In this document: one piece after another, positions 33,996 to 42,650 of the stretch
Position numbering within the stretch: position 1 is the stretch's first letter
How the letters are laid out: each line of letters begins with the position of its first letter
Translations under genes and position numbers: made by a program
Notes under the pieces: model-generated
The model's input: only the letters and a program-made list of their open reading frames with translations
Told to the model about the DNA's origin: nothing
Database searches by the model: none
IMG/VR virus record: IMGVR_UViG_3300049893_001211
Location: 1-54,097 of that record
Origin: a virus
Strand: one strand, 5' to 3'
DNA length: 54,097 nucleotides

Positions 33996-34736
33996 CTACT
34001 TGTTTTCTAGTATCTTACGCATATCGGCTGTAATAGCTTGTAGCTTTGCAATTTCTTCGTTCATGTTTCCAATCGTTGTATCGGCTCTGTCCAATAGTTT
34101 TTGTATTTCAGATGTACCTGGAGCAGGCTTACCATATAAAGGTATATCTAACAGTTCTCCGCTAAATTCGTTGAGATCAACGTTTCTAGATATTCCTCGA
34201 ACTCTGCCTTTATCTGAATACTGCCAAAATTCATATCCTGTCCACGGTAGCGGTGGTCCAGGTTTTGTTTCTTGATACGATGCAAGCCAAAGGTTATATG
34301 GCTGCAATACATTTCTATGTGGCATTGGCATTCTACTATCTAGATACCAATTTCCACTATATAGCAACGCATTGAATCCTACAATACTTTCTACAATTTG
34401 TAGAAAATACAACGTCCACGATATAACATCACCGCTGAAATCAGGGTCTTCCATATCAAGAACGAGGATATCTCCTGGTTCAAGTTCTTGATATTTTATC
34501 GAATCTAAGAAGAAATGCGCTTCTGATACAGGTTCATTTCTACTTGGACGTGCATAATGATACGCTCCACGATATCGTCCTGATTGTTTTGCTCCAATCC
34601 AATTACGATCAAACCAAGAATCCTTGAAATCTATCGATTCGCTTGCCTTTATAAAGGCAAACTTGATATCCGATGGTACGACACTCCAATTTATATATTC
34701 CTGGTGATTGCTAACATCAATTCCTTTGACGGTCAT
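33996..34736 (-). CDS. endolysin, GH25 lysozyme family
   Basis: 246 residues. The GH25 signature is clear: Gly-Ile-Asp-Val-Ser-Asn-His-Gln at residues 5-12, catalytic Asp94 and Glu96 in Leu-Asp-Met-Glu-Asp, and Tyr-Glu-Phe-Trp-Gln-Tyr near 165-170. The C-terminal 50 residues form a small helical coiled coil instead of a recognisable cell-wall-binding domain. It hydrolyses the glycan backbone of peptidoglycan at lysis. Encoded at the end of the leftward unit, next to the terminator. Confidence 0.9.
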   Translation of the reverse strand: MTVKGIDVSNHQEYINWSVVPSDIKFAFIKASESIDFKDSWFDRNWIGAKQSGRYRGAYHYARPSRNEPVSEAHFFLDSIKYQELEPGDILVLDMEDPDFSGDVISWTLYFLQIVESIVGFNALLYSGNWYLDSRMPMPHRNVLQPYNLWLASYQETKPGPPLPWTGYEFWQYSDKGRVRGISRNVDLNEFSGELLDIPLYGKPAPGTSEIQKLLDRADTTIGNMNEEIAKLQAITADMRKILENK

Positions 34737-34914
34737 TCTCTATTTCTCCATCATTTTGTCTTGGTCCTGTTGGAATAAACCACGGTCCTGGTAACACGTT
34801 TGTAGGATTTATTACGGGTATTGGAGACGGCGATGACACTGGTTTAGGTTCTGGTTCAGTCGCGAGGACGTTCAGACTTAAGCAAATCATGCCAATTACA
34901 GCATTGCGTAACAT
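34717..34914 (-). CDS. secreted proline-rich small protein, lysis-cassette candidate
   Basis: 65 residues from ATG 34914 with AAGGA upstream. An N-terminal signal-like sequence (Arg3, hydrophobic 5-17, Val-Leu-Ala before Thr) precedes a proline/serine-rich stretch and an acidic C-terminus. It overlaps the endolysin start by 20 bases. Signal plus Pro-rich tail next to endolysin is reminiscent of Rz1-type spanins, but no lipobox cysteine is placed correctly. Function uncertain. Confidence 0.55.
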   Translation of the reverse strand: MLRNAVIGMICLSLNVLATEPEPKPVSSPSPIPVINPTNVLPGPWFIPTGPRQNDGEIENDRQRN

Positions 34915-35821
34915 AATCGATTCCTTTTGTATCTAAAAGCTTAGAGATTTGTATCCAGCCGTACATGTTTCCATACCATCGATCTTCGCCAGCTTTGGCT
35001 GCGTGTCTCAATGGACTAAAGTGACCATTAGCTTTAAATGACTTTGCTCGATTTATTTCATCTTCAAAAGCATATTCTATTCCCTGCTTATAATATGTTA
35101 CTCGCCCACATCGTGCACTGCTTACGAGTGCAGCATCTAACATAGCTTCTTCATATGTAAAGAATGTCTTACCAAACATTGTTACGTGTTCTACATTACA
35201 ATCATCACATATATTTCCAAACCGTACAGGCAATTCATCTACATATGGCAAATGCCAGTCTCTTCGTACTGGAATAGACGTATGCCATTGTTTGTGCATA
35301 ATAGACGCAATTTCACGAAACTCTGGTTGTGCTGCATTGTTATCCCGCAAACCAAAAAAGTTGTTTATTCCAATCTTTCCTCCACTCGTCATAGTACATA
35401 CTATCTTCGTCCACATCCAAGGTTCTAATAGTCTATTTATTCGTTGCTTATCTGGCTTCCGTCCACTTGGAAGATTTAACATTTCTTCAACTTTAGTCAC
35501 CATCAAGTTTCTGGCTTCAAGCCATTTTGTGTGTAGATAATCTGTATCGGCTGCGTCGAGTTGTTCGTCTGGAGCCATACCTTTAGCATTTGCACGCCAA
35601 TCCAAAAACATTACAGGGTTTTCTCTTGTTGCCTGTAAAATAGTAGTTGTAGGTATAGCACGACTACTTGCGCTATTACGTTCAATTTCTACTTTGTGTG
35701 TGTTGAATTCCGCAACTAACCACTTGGGCATTGTAATTTCCCAAGTAATTATTTCATTTCCCTCTGCACTCGTTGTATGTGCTATTACTTCTGCACCATA
35801 CCATGCATTATGTTGTTGCAT
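34856..35821 (-). CDS. thyX: flavin-dependent thymidylate synthase (ThyX-like)
   Basis: 321 residues. Phe-Asn-Thr-His near residue 34, followed by Glu-Arg-Asn-Ser-Ala-Ser-Ser-Arg-Ala-Ile-Pro, corresponds to the ThyX RHRxxSxxxxSxR region in its phage variant, and Asn-Asn-Phe-Phe-Gly-Leu-Arg-Asp plus Gln-Pro-Glu-Phe-Arg-Glu-Ile-Ala is the second signature. It makes dTMP from dUMP using FAD and methylene-tetrahydrofolate. With the dCMP deaminase it forms a dCMP to dTMP route. ATG 35821 overlaps the upstream gene. Confidence 0.85.
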   Translation of the reverse strand: MQQHNAWYGAEVIAHTTSAEGNEIITWEITMPKWLVAEFNTHKVEIERNSASSRAIPTTTILQATRENPVMFLDWRANAKGMAPDEQLDAADTDYLHTKWLEARNLMVTKVEEMLNLPSGRKPDKQRINRLLEPWMWTKIVCTMTSGGKIGINNFFGLRDNNAAQPEFREIASIMHKQWHTSIPVRRDWHLPYVDELPVRFGNICDDCNVEHVTMFGKTFFTYEEAMLDAALVSSARCGRVTYYKQGIEYAFEDEINRAKSFKANGHFSPLRHAAKAGEDRWYGNMYGWIQISKLLDTKGIDYVTQCCNWHDLLKSERPRD

Positions 35822-36026
35822 TTTTATCTTTCTGTGTACCTGTTAGGTTCTTTGGCATAGTCGTATGACAATCACTACATGTCAACGTTTGTAACACTAA
35901 GTTAGTTCCTGAACAATATGCACACATTGTAAGCGAACTTAGCTTATCAAATACTTCTTTATTACCTTTAGCTTGTCGAACTCTCGTCGTGAGTTTCTTG
36001 ATGGTAGATTGGGGCTTTGCAGACAT
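35808..36026 (-). CDS. 72-residue zinc-ribbon protein
   Basis: Basic N-terminus (Lys/Arg/Thr rich), then Cys-Ala-Tyr-Cys and Cys-Ser-Asp-Cys about 20 residues apart, the zinc-ribbon spacing. It overlaps ThyX downstream by 14 bases and its upstream neighbour by 59 bases. Might be a nucleic-acid-binding regulator. Function unknown. Confidence 0.65.
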   Translation of the reverse strand: MSAKPQSTIKKLTTRVRQAKGNKEVFDKLSSLTMCAYCSGTNLVLQTLTCSDCHTTMPKNLTGTQKDKNATT

Positions 36027-36351
36027 ACCACCTAAATCCTCTTAAATCAATTATAGTGGTTAATTCTGGAAACAAAGCGTGACTGTTTTGTACATGTATG
36101 ATGTGAATTCCCAATTGTTGTAAGTAAAAGAATATAGCATTCATTGATGTAAACACGTCACATCGACGAATCCATAAATACATATTAGGATCGCCACATT
36201 GATGATCTTCTGGTCGGTGTAACAAATACACACACGGGTTATTGTCGGCATCTGATTCAAATTCTGCAAATTTAGTTGGTGCATTCTCAGTTACCGCTAC
36301 CTGTTCAGTCGAACCTGTTGTATTTTTATGTCTATGTTTTACATAAGGCAT
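35968..36351 (-). CDS. hypothetical protein
   Basis: 127 residues from ATG 36351, which overlaps the upstream stop in TGATG with an AGGTG site. N-terminal Lys/His-rich stretch, then an alpha/beta body with His/Cys residues (Leu-Leu-His-Arg-Pro-Glu, Trp-Ile-Arg-Arg-Cys) and a His/Glu/Asp-rich tail. No domain recognised. Placed between glycosyltransferases and ThyX. Confidence 0.65.
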   Translation of the reverse strand: MPYVKHRHKNTTGSTEQVAVTENAPTKFAEFESDADNNPCVYLLHRPEDHQCGDPNMYLWIRRCDVFTSMNAIFFYLQQLGIHIIHVQNSHALFPELTTIIDLRGFRWYVCKAPIYHQETHDESSTS

Positions 36352-36962
36352 CAGTAACACCTACATGTGACCAAAGGCACCCACTTTACTGTACCATGCC
36401 AACGTTCTATTGTACTTCTAATAAACTCGAAGTCATCTACCATATTACCGAACAATGCAGGAATGTTTGGAACTACAAAGTTTTGTCCTGTAACTTTGCC
36501 GCGTGTAATACTACGATCGTAGTCATTCCACAACGGCATTGGAACTGTATTTCCTCGATGTGGTGACGGATGTAACTCTGCTTGAAACAGATATGGAATC
36601 ATCCCGTAATGACTTATAATTTGTAACATATCTGGTATAGCACCTTCAACCATTACATCGTCATCACCTATATTCATAATAAATTCAGACCGACCTACAC
36701 TATAACGGTAAGCATAATCTAGTTGTGGATAACCCCAATCGTGATAACCACTATTGTATGAAAGATGTAAAGCTCTATAATTCTTGCAAACGTCTCTTAG
36801 GTCATTAGTAGAATAATATCCATCAGGTTTCCCACCAAATGTATCCTCAACTACTATAACTGTAGGCTTGTAACCTCGTTGTGCTTCTGAAGTCAAAGAT
36901 TCTAAAGCTTGTATAATACTTGGTCTGCCTTGTGTAGGTATAACGACTGCTATGTCAAACAT
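36351..36962 (-). CDS. glycosyltransferase family 2-like
   Basis: 203 residues. N-terminal Val-Val-Ile-Pro-Thr-Gln-Gly-Arg-Pro and the Gly-Asp-Asp-Asp motif near residue 100 identify a GT-A fold with DXD. The C-terminal region is short, suggesting a minimal catalytic domain. It is translationally coupled (TAATG) to a second GT2-like gene upstream, so the two may cooperate. Acceptor unknown. Confidence 0.75.
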   Translation of the reverse strand: MFDIAVVIPTQGRPSIIQALESLTSEAQRGYKPTVIVVEDTFGGKPDGYYSTNDLRDVCKNYRALHLSYNSGYHDWGYPQLDYAYRYSVGRSEFIMNIGDDDVMVEGAIPDMLQIISHYGMIPYLFQAELHPSPHRGNTVPMPLWNDYDRSITRGKVTGQNFVVPNIPALFGNMVDDFEFIRSTIERWHGTVKWVPLVTCRCY

Positions 36963-37636
36963 TACTGATCTAACCTGTGTTCGAACGTTACTTCATCTAA
37001 CATCGCCCACTGAGCACCGTTACGCATCCATTTTTCTATGAGACTCCAATCTACAGGATGAGAACCCCAATCAGGATACCCAAACTTCACAAGGTTCTCT
37101 GGTCGAAATAAGAAGTGCGTAATTTGTCCGTGTGCTGGCGGACTCATGCCAATATTCCGCCGTTCGTGGTTGCTCGGTGCGCCATTACGCCAAATGTGTA
37201 CCCGAGGATATACAAAGTCAGGAAACACTAAACGTCCGTGAGTATCACATTCATCCACTCCCAATGGCGTTTCAATCAACTGTACAAGTTTTTCAATATG
37301 ATAATCTGCAAGTGCACGTTCATCATCGCACCATGGCATTACGTATGTACCCTTTGCAAGTAGATAGCCTACCAATAATGGTGCAATACCAAACGAACTT
37401 TTATCTAATCCAGACCAATTTCGGCCCAGGATATTTATATTAAACATAAAGTTTGTTCTTAGTTCCTTAAATGAAAACTCCCTTGCAATTCCATAAGATG
37501 TATAATCTGGTCCATCTACGACTACAATTATTTGTAACGGTCTATATGCTTGGCCCTTTATATGATTAAGGGTTTCTTCGAGTAGTTCTGGTCTTTGCCA
37601 TGTAGGTATGACTATACTTACAAGTGGAAAATCCAT
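36962..37636 (-). CDS. glycosyltransferase family 2-like
   Basis: 224 residues. Val-Ile-Pro-Thr-Trp-Gln-Arg-Pro at the start and Trp-Cys-Asp-Asp-Glu near residue 105 give the GT-A nucleotide-sugar motifs. The C-terminal Asp-Trp...Trp-Met...Gly-Ala-Gln-Trp-Ala...Glu-His-Arg-Leu-Asp block is shared with the + strand enzyme at 5335-6024. It is coupled to neighbours on both sides by overlapping stop/start codons. Confidence 0.8.
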   Translation of the reverse strand: MDFPLVSIVIPTWQRPELLEETLNHIKGQAYRPLQIIVVVDGPDYTSYGIAREFSFKELRTNFMFNINILGRNWSGLDKSSFGIAPLLVGYLLAKGTYVMPWCDDERALADYHIEKLVQLIETPLGVDECDTHGRLVFPDFVYPRVHIWRNGAPSNHERRNIGMSPPAHGQITHFLFRPENLVKFGYPDWGSHPVDWSLIEKWMRNGAQWAMLDEVTFEHRLDQ

Positions 37637-37851
37637 TAACTTACCTCTGCTGTAGGCAATCCGCGTCGTTGTGCATCTTCACCATAAAACTTTGTATTTG
37701 GCCCGTAGTAAGGATATTTTGCAACACAGTCTTCTTCACACTTCCACTTTCGACTACATGTACAACAATCACATTCACAATTCCCTTCATGATTCCGTAG
37801 AAATCTGCAACCATGCGAACCCCAATATACTCTACAACGCTTTGTTTCCAT
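37636..37851 (-). CDS. 71-residue cysteine-rich protein
   Basis: Eight cysteines, including Cys-Glu-Cys-Asp-Cys-Cys-Thr-Cys at residues 25-32, a density seen in metal-binding microproteins. Good GGAAG site before ATG 37851. Coupled to the glycosyltransferase downstream. Might bind zinc or iron; function unknown. Confidence 0.65.
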   Translation of the reverse strand: METKRCRVYWGSHGCRFLRNHEGNCECDCCTCSRKWKCEEDCVAKYPYYGPNTKFYGEDAQRRGLPTAEVS

Positions 37852-38275
37852 GTCGAAACTTCCTAGTGATGTTGTATGCAGTTTTCTGTAAAATTGCCTC
37901 TAAAAGAGGTATCTTATACTCTGCACAGGTGTCAAACACCCGAATAACGAGATCAGCGAATTCTATTGCTACACCTTCTGGTTTTGGTGTTGCTGATACA
38001 ATCTCGCCATTTTCAGTAAATTCTACAGGATGACTGTGTCCTATTTTAGTTATATCATCGTGATCTTGGGCTCTATATGCTTCAATTACTTCACTTAATT
38101 CAGAATGCATCATTACAACTTGTTCACCGAAACTCTTTGGAGGACTGTACCATCCCTTTACATGCGCTACATCGTTCATTAGTTCCATAAGCCATTTAAA
38201 CTGCTTCTTAAAGTTTACGTTATCACGATAATCTTCTAAGGTTTGTGCTATTTCGTTTATGGCTTGGTTGTCCAT
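37832..38275 (-). CDS. MazG-like nucleotide pyrophosphohydrolase
   Basis: 147 residues from ATG 38275 (GGAG upstream). All-helical, with His-Ser-Glu-Leu-Ser-Glu-Val-Ile-Glu near 73-81 and Ile-Glu-Phe-Ala-Asp-Leu-Val-Ile-Arg-Val near 120, matching the ExxE...ExxD metal-binding pattern of MazG/phage dNTP pyrophosphatases. It may hydrolyse non-canonical dNTPs or (p)ppGpp-like alarmones. Next to dCMP deaminase, so it fits a nucleotide-pool module. Confidence 0.75.
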   Translation of the reverse strand: MDNQAINEIAQTLEDYRDNVNFKKQFKWLMELMNDVAHVKGWYSPPKSFGEQVVMMHSELSEVIEAYRAQDHDDITKIGHSHPVEFTENGEIVSATPKPEGVAIEFADLVIRVFDTCAEYKIPLLEAILQKTAYNITRKFRHGNKAL

Positions 38276-38772
38276 GTTTTTCTCCATTCTTCTAGCATGT
38301 TATGAAACGACTGTTCTTGTTCTGTCATTAACACTTTTACAAAGTATATATGTGCACGTTCAAACATCTGTTCAACATACCGTAAACCACCTAACAGTTC
38401 ATCGGTAAAATAAGGCCATCTATAGTACACAGCAGCAATACCAGCCTGTACTATATCACTTGCACAATTAATACATGGTCGTCGTAATGTTACTAGTGTT
38501 TTACTTTGTGTTCCGATTCCTAATCTTGCAGCGTGATTTATTACGTTTCGTTCGCTATGTACACAGTATTCACATTTCTTTTCTGGTGTTGTTATCTTCT
38601 CACAACGGTCCATATCAAATGGTGTTCCATTACGTGCAGATACTACTGTAACCCAATTAAAATCTACTAATGCACTACCTACTAGACCACGCTGACACGT
38701 AGCCCACTGAGACGCTAACTCAATCTCCATAAAGGTACGAGCTAACTTTTCAGGACGCGCGTCAATGTCCAT
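38257..38772 (-). CDS. deoxycytidylate (dCMP) deaminase
   Basis: 171 residues. Zinc site His72-Ser-Glu74 with Pro-Cys100-x2-Cys103 matches the cytidine/deoxycytidylate deaminase family; an upstream Cys-x2-Cys (67/70) is also common in phage dCMP deaminases. It converts dCMP to dUMP, the substrate for the ThyX encoded 3 kb away. AGGA ribosome site; overlaps neighbours. Confidence 0.85.
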   Translation of the reverse strand: MDIDARPEKLARTFMEIELASQWATCQRGLVGSALVDFNWVTVVSARNGTPFDMDRCEKITTPEKKCEYCVHSERNVINHAARLGIGTQSKTLVTLRRPCINCASDIVQAGIAAVYYRWPYFTDELLGGLRYVEQMFERAHIYFVKVLMTEQEQSFHNMLEEWRKTWTTKP

Positions 38773-39148
38773 CTTTTGCTTCCTGAATCATATCATCCAA
38801 TATCATTACTGCACTTTGAAACTCTCCAAGTAGTGCTGTATATCCTGTAATAGCTCGCATTAATCTTGCACGTTGTGGTGTTTCATATCTAGTTACTTCT
38901 TGTAAAACTGCCAAGCTCTTTGTAATATACGATAATTCTCTGTACATATAGAACCGAGCTTTTTCGAGATTCGTTACCGTATCGTCTTTCAAGTCACTTC
39001 GAAATATATACTTGAATGCATTACCAACATTGAACGAAAGATTTTCTGCAATGTCAATACATTCAATTCCACTTGGATGACTTGTATAATGTAGTGGATG
39101 GTTTACCATATCCACATCTACGTTAGTGTCTTGGTTTTGACTCGTCAT
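38762..39148 (-). CDS. DUF3310 family protein
   Basis: 128 residues from ATG 39148 (GAGG upstream). Val-Asn-His-Pro-Leu-His-Tyr-Thr at the start, Gly-Ile-Glu-Cys-Ile-Asp-Ile, Asn-Val-Gly-Asn-Ala-Phe-Lys-Tyr-Ile-Phe-Arg and the Leu-Glu-Lys-Ala-Arg-Phe-Tyr helix are the DUF3310 signature, widespread in phages and often near nucleotide metabolism genes. Its biochemical role is not established. Acidic and helical at the C-terminus. Confidence 0.8.
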   Translation of the reverse strand: MTSQNQDTNVDVDMVNHPLHYTSHPSGIECIDIAENLSFNVGNAFKYIFRSDLKDDTVTNLEKARFYMYRELSYITKSLAVLQEVTRYETPQRARLMRAITGYTALLGEFQSAVMILDDMIQEAKDGH

Positions 39149-39551
39149 GTTCAAACCTCAAAAGGTGTGCGAGTGCATCCTTTTCGTGTTCCATGTATGG
39201 TTGTCGTAACGTTAACCTACGTCGTTCTAAAATTTCCTTAGCTTCACTCAAAAATGGATGTCTGTCTTGTGGCATGTGTAACACGTATTTCTTCTTGTAT
39301 ATATGTGCTAATGCGTACGTACCACCAACAATGCGTACAGTATGTAAGCCATATTTACTAATAGTTTGTGCCTGGAAACTCTCACATATTATAACTTCTG
39401 GTTGTCCAGTAGCAATCATATTAAATACTTCTTCTGGAGACTTCAACACACATGTATATACGTCCCCTACATTCACTCCTGTAATATTAGGCATTCGTAT
39501 AGCTATACCTGTAGTACCACCTGGATCGATACTTAGTATCTTCATCATCAT
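39123..39551 (-). CDS. RuvC-like RNase H-fold nuclease
   Basis: 142 residues. Ile-Asp-Pro-Gly-Gly-Thr-Thr-Gly at residues 8-15, Val-Ile-Ile-Cys-Glu-Ser near 55 and His-Glu-Lys-Asp-Ala-Leu-Ala near 125 give the Asp/Glu/Asp set of RuvC-type Holliday junction resolvases in phage. It probably resolves branched replication or recombination intermediates. AGGA precedes ATG 39551. Overlaps both neighbours by a few bases. Confidence 0.75.
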   Translation of the reverse strand: MMMKILSIDPGGTTGIAIRMPNITGVNVGDVYTCVLKSPEEVFNMIATGQPEVIICESFQAQTISKYGLHTVRIVGGTYALAHIYKKKYVLHMPQDRHPFLSEAKEILERRRLTLRQPYMEHEKDALAHLLRFEHDESKPRH

Positions 39552-39730
39552 GTATGTCCTTGTTCACATAAAGAATCATAACAACGATACCACATAAGAC
39601 TTAGCATATGCCCCTCTTTGTGCTTATGAAAACATACTCTACATACCTGCTTGAAACGCTTTTCATTTCTATATTGTAAATCGGAATGACATCTACAAGC
39701 ACACCCCGAGGACGTTGGTATAGTATTCAT
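39548..39730 (-). CDS. 60-residue cysteine-rich protein
   Basis: Cys-Ala-Cys-Arg-Cys-His near the start, then Cys-Arg-Val-Cys-Phe-His-Lys-His and a further Cys pair, suggesting one or two zinc sites. It overlaps the polymerase gene upstream by 38 bases and the resolvase start downstream (ATGA). Function unknown; located between polymerase and resolvase it may be a replication accessory. Confidence 0.6.
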   Translation of the reverse strand: MNTIPTSSGCACRCHSDLQYRNEKRFKQVCRVCFHKHKEGHMLSLMWYRCYDSLCEQGHT

Positions 39731-42284
39731 ATAAACAATGCCCTCCCATGTTTATGTTGTACATGTTATTTCCAACATTCAATTTATGTGTTGAGGCTTC
39801 TGCACAGTCATGAATTCCTTTCACAGTACCCCACGATGTACCTACTTTGATTTCGACTGGAATAGGTACAACACCTTCAAAGTGTACCCTTGTCATTTCC
39901 TCATGCATAATCTGACAATGTTCTATAAGTCTACTCTTAAGTGCCTTGGTTACAATCGAATCATGGACAGTAAACAATAGGTGACTGCCTATTTTCTTGA
40001 GTCGAGGATGTATCTTTGTAGCTGCTTTCAACACAACATCAGACGATGTAGACTGAATAGGATAGTTCACTGCTTGTTTTACTGCACGATGCGCATTACC
40101 CAATACGATAATACGTCGTTTTCGTCCAGTCTTGGATACAAGTTCACCTGTCTTTAGTATTTGCTTCTGCGTGTCTTTAAACCACTTGTAGTACGCCTTG
40201 TTACGCTCAAACCAACGACTAATGCGGCCCCTTGATGTGATCGCATCAGATCGCGTAAGTTTTGCGAGCGTGTTTTCTTCAATGTCGTAGAGGATTCCGA
40301 ACGACGTTCGTTTTGCCCATGTTCTGTCATCGCCTGTAACTTCTTCTCGTTGTTTTTCGTAAATATCCATTGCTACGTTAGTGTGATAATCTCCACTCAA
40401 TAAGTCTTGAAGCATTTGTGGATCGCGACTATATGAGTACGCCATCCACAATTCTGCTTTACCATAGTCTACTTCTACAATTACATACTCGTCATCTTCT
40501 GGACACACATAGTCATCTGTACCTTCATATCCTGTAAATGGTGGTGGGATTATTAGCTCGCGCAATCTATTGAATTCGGACGGATGACTCGGAGCCACAA
40601 ACGTTTGTACAGCTAACTCTGTGTATGATGGTCGTCCTGTTGCAGTACCGTGTAACTTTACAATAGGATGTGCTCTACCATCTACTTTGAGTGTTTCAGG
40701 CAGATTTACAATGTACGTTCCCCACATCTTGTAGAGTCTACGTACACGTTCTAACTTAGGTATAAACTCGTGTTGTTCTCTAAGTTGCTCTAATACCTCT
40801 TTATCAACGCTTGGTTCACCTTTACGAGTATACTTTACAATAGGTAAAGATAGTGTTCGAAATATAAACTCTGTTAGTTGTTTGTGACTTTGTAGGTTTA
40901 AGTCCCCTTCCCAACCTTCATTTTCTACTAACTCCTGGATATCACTTTCAGCTTCAATAATCTTTACGCCCCAATCCCACGTAAAATATGTTAGCATATT
41001 ATTATCGATATTTACACCATGATATTGTGCTTCCTTATACATATTTACAGCAGGGATAAGAATATTCAAATAGAAATTACGTACATTATCTTCTACTTGC
41101 CATTTTCGGAGTTTATAGCAAAGTCGAGTAGTGTATACCACATCCTTAGCGTTGTATTCGTACAACATTGAACGTGGTATATCTTCTAGCTTCAACTTTC
41201 CATAAAATCTGTCATCTTCATAAAATCCTGCACCTAAATACTCTCTAGCTAGTGTCTTGAGTTTATGTACACCAGAACGCTCGTCTAGAGAATACGATTG
41301 CAACATAGTATCTTCTTTGATATCAAGCCAGTAGCCTAACTTTCGTCGTACTACCTGGCTATCGAAGATGCTATTATGCATAGTCCACCATATATCAGCA
41401 GGCCATACTAGAGCAGGCGTGCCATCTTTCTTATATAAAGCATCAGGAGTAAACACCCAACAAAAATTGTCTGAGCCAACTCCGACACAAAGAACATCAT
41501 CTTTGAATACTTCAACTTCTTCATCATCTTTTCCATATGTAGTTTCTACGTCTAATGTGATTGGAAAGTCCTCGTTACGAGGTAAATTGTCTAACACATT
41601 TTGTGCTTGTTCAATACTATTTACAACCCTATATCGTACTTGTGCTTCTGGTGCTTCTGAACCCCACTCGATAACATCAGGAAGTTTCTTCAAATCCCTG
41701 ATGAAGTCATAGATCATTGTAGATGCTTTATCATCCTTCGAAGCACCATAGTCGCCCATACTTCTCAAGATAGCAGATGGATGATATGTTCCCATGACAT
41801 AACACCCAACATCCTTGTTCCACTGTACAGCGCCGCGTACCTTATTGAATTTTCGTCCTGTAATAAATTCGGTTACAAGTGTACCTAACAATACAATAAA
41901 CTTAGGTCGTATAATCTTGATTTCATCTAGTAACCTCATGTAACAAATATCTATTTTATCTTGAGGCACTTTAGACGAATCGTCAATCCACGTACATATC
42001 AAATTCGTACAGTATGTTTCATTACGCTTTAGATTTATTGCTTCTAAACAGGCGTCAAGTAGCTTTCCAGATGGTCCTGTCAATGGTCGTTTGCTACGTT
42101 CTATTTCGTCACGTGCTGGTGCAATGCCAACAAACATAACCTTGCTACCAGACGCACCATAGCTTCGTACACAATCATCGTGACATACTGGACCCTGTAT
42201 TACCCTAACATCTTTGTATTGTTCTACACCTTTGTCATAACGTTCAAATTCTGTTTCTACTTCTGTCTTCGTTGTTATTGTCAT
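39693..42284 (-). CDS. uracil-DNA glycosylase - DNA polymerase A fusion
   Basis: 863 residues. Residues about 25-200 are a family 4/5-type uracil-DNA glycosylase: Cys34, Cys38, Cys97 and Cys114 fit the 4Fe-4S ligands, with Gly-Ile-Ala-Pro-Ala (53-57) and His-Pro-Ser (168-170). Residues 240-385 are a 3'-5' exonuclease (Asp245/Glu247, Asn304/Asp308, Tyr377/Asp381). The polymerase has motif A Asp606, motif B Arg654-Lys658-Phe662-Tyr666 and motif C His774-Asp775. No 5'-3' nuclease. The UDG-PolA arrangement has a precedent in phage SPO1. Confidence 0.9.
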   Translation of the reverse strand: MTITTKTEVETEFERYDKGVEQYKDVRVIQGPVCHDDCVRSYGASGSKVMFVGIAPARDEIERSKRPLTGPSGKLLDACLEAINLKRNETYCTNLICTWIDDSSKVPQDKIDICYMRLLDEIKIIRPKFIVLLGTLVTEFITGRKFNKVRGAVQWNKDVGCYVMGTYHPSAILRSMGDYGASKDDKASTMIYDFIRDLKKLPDVIEWGSEAPEAQVRYRVVNSIEQAQNVLDNLPRNEDFPITLDVETTYGKDDEEVEVFKDDVLCVGVGSDNFCWVFTPDALYKKDGTPALVWPADIWWTMHNSIFDSQVVRRKLGYWLDIKEDTMLQSYSLDERSGVHKLKTLAREYLGAGFYEDDRFYGKLKLEDIPRSMLYEYNAKDVVYTTRLCYKLRKWQVEDNVRNFYLNILIPAVNMYKEAQYHGVNIDNNMLTYFTWDWGVKIIEAESDIQELVENEGWEGDLNLQSHKQLTEFIFRTLSLPIVKYTRKGEPSVDKEVLEQLREQHEFIPKLERVRRLYKMWGTYIVNLPETLKVDGRAHPIVKLHGTATGRPSYTELAVQTFVAPSHPSEFNRLRELIIPPPFTGYEGTDDYVCPEDDEYVIVEVDYGKAELWMAYSYSRDPQMLQDLLSGDYHTNVAMDIYEKQREEVTGDDRTWAKRTSFGILYDIEENTLAKLTRSDAITSRGRISRWFERNKAYYKWFKDTQKQILKTGELVSKTGRKRRIIVLGNAHRAVKQAVNYPIQSTSSDVVLKAATKIHPRLKKIGSHLLFTVHDSIVTKALKSRLIEHCQIMHEEMTRVHFEGVVPIPVEIKVGTSWGTVKGIHDCAEASTHKLNVGNNMYNINMGGHCLYEYYTNVLGVCL

Positions 42285-42459
42285 CTATTATCCATCCGTC
42301 ACTAACTATTTCCTCGTACTTCTTGTGGTTACAACCTGTAACAGTAGGAAACAATGCACATTCTCTACACGTCATGTACCCACATTCACACTTGTATGCA
42401 TCGTGACTTCTACACCAGTGACACCGTAACTTTGAGAAGTCTACCAGTTTCAGAGGCAT
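42244..42459 (-). CDS. 71-residue zinc-binding protein
   Basis: Cys-His-Trp-Cys, then Cys-Glu-Cys-Gly and Cys-Arg-Glu-Cys with a final Cys-Asn-His, a pattern able to hold two zinc ions (treble-clef or RING-like spacing). It ends in an acidic/Asn-rich tail overlapping the polymerase start by 41 bases. Function unknown. Confidence 0.65.
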   Translation of the reverse strand: MPLKLVDFSKLRCHWCRSHDAYKCECGYMTCRECALFPTVTGCNHKKYEEIVSDGWIIDDNNNEDRSRNRI

Positions 42460-42467
42460 TTTAACAA

Positions 42468-42650
42468 CTAAATCAAGATGTCCAACAACATCTGTTCTGT
42501 AAGCAAGCCACGTTTCTTCAAATCCTCTATTGCAAGCTTACGAAAATAATCTGATATTGTTTCGCTAGGTTGTAATCCTAAACGTACAGCATTATCTATG
42601 GTTGGTTCCAAATAGATTGCTAGCTTCTCCGACCTGCGCTCTGTTGCCAT
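42468..42650 (-). CDS. ribbon-helix-helix-like small protein
   Basis: 60 residues from ATG 42650 with GGAG upstream. A short basic N-terminal strand (Lys-Leu-Ala-Ile-Tyr-Leu) followed by two helices with Ser-Glu-Thr-Ile-Ser-Asp-Tyr-Phe-Arg-Lys resembles CopG/Arc ribbon-helix-helix DNA-binding proteins. It could be a transcriptional regulator of the early unit (inference). Overlaps the primase-helicase end by 59 bases. Confidence 0.55.
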   Translation of the reverse strand: MATERRSEKLAIYLEPTIDNAVRLGLQPSETISDYFRKLAIEDLKKRGLLTEQMLLDILI

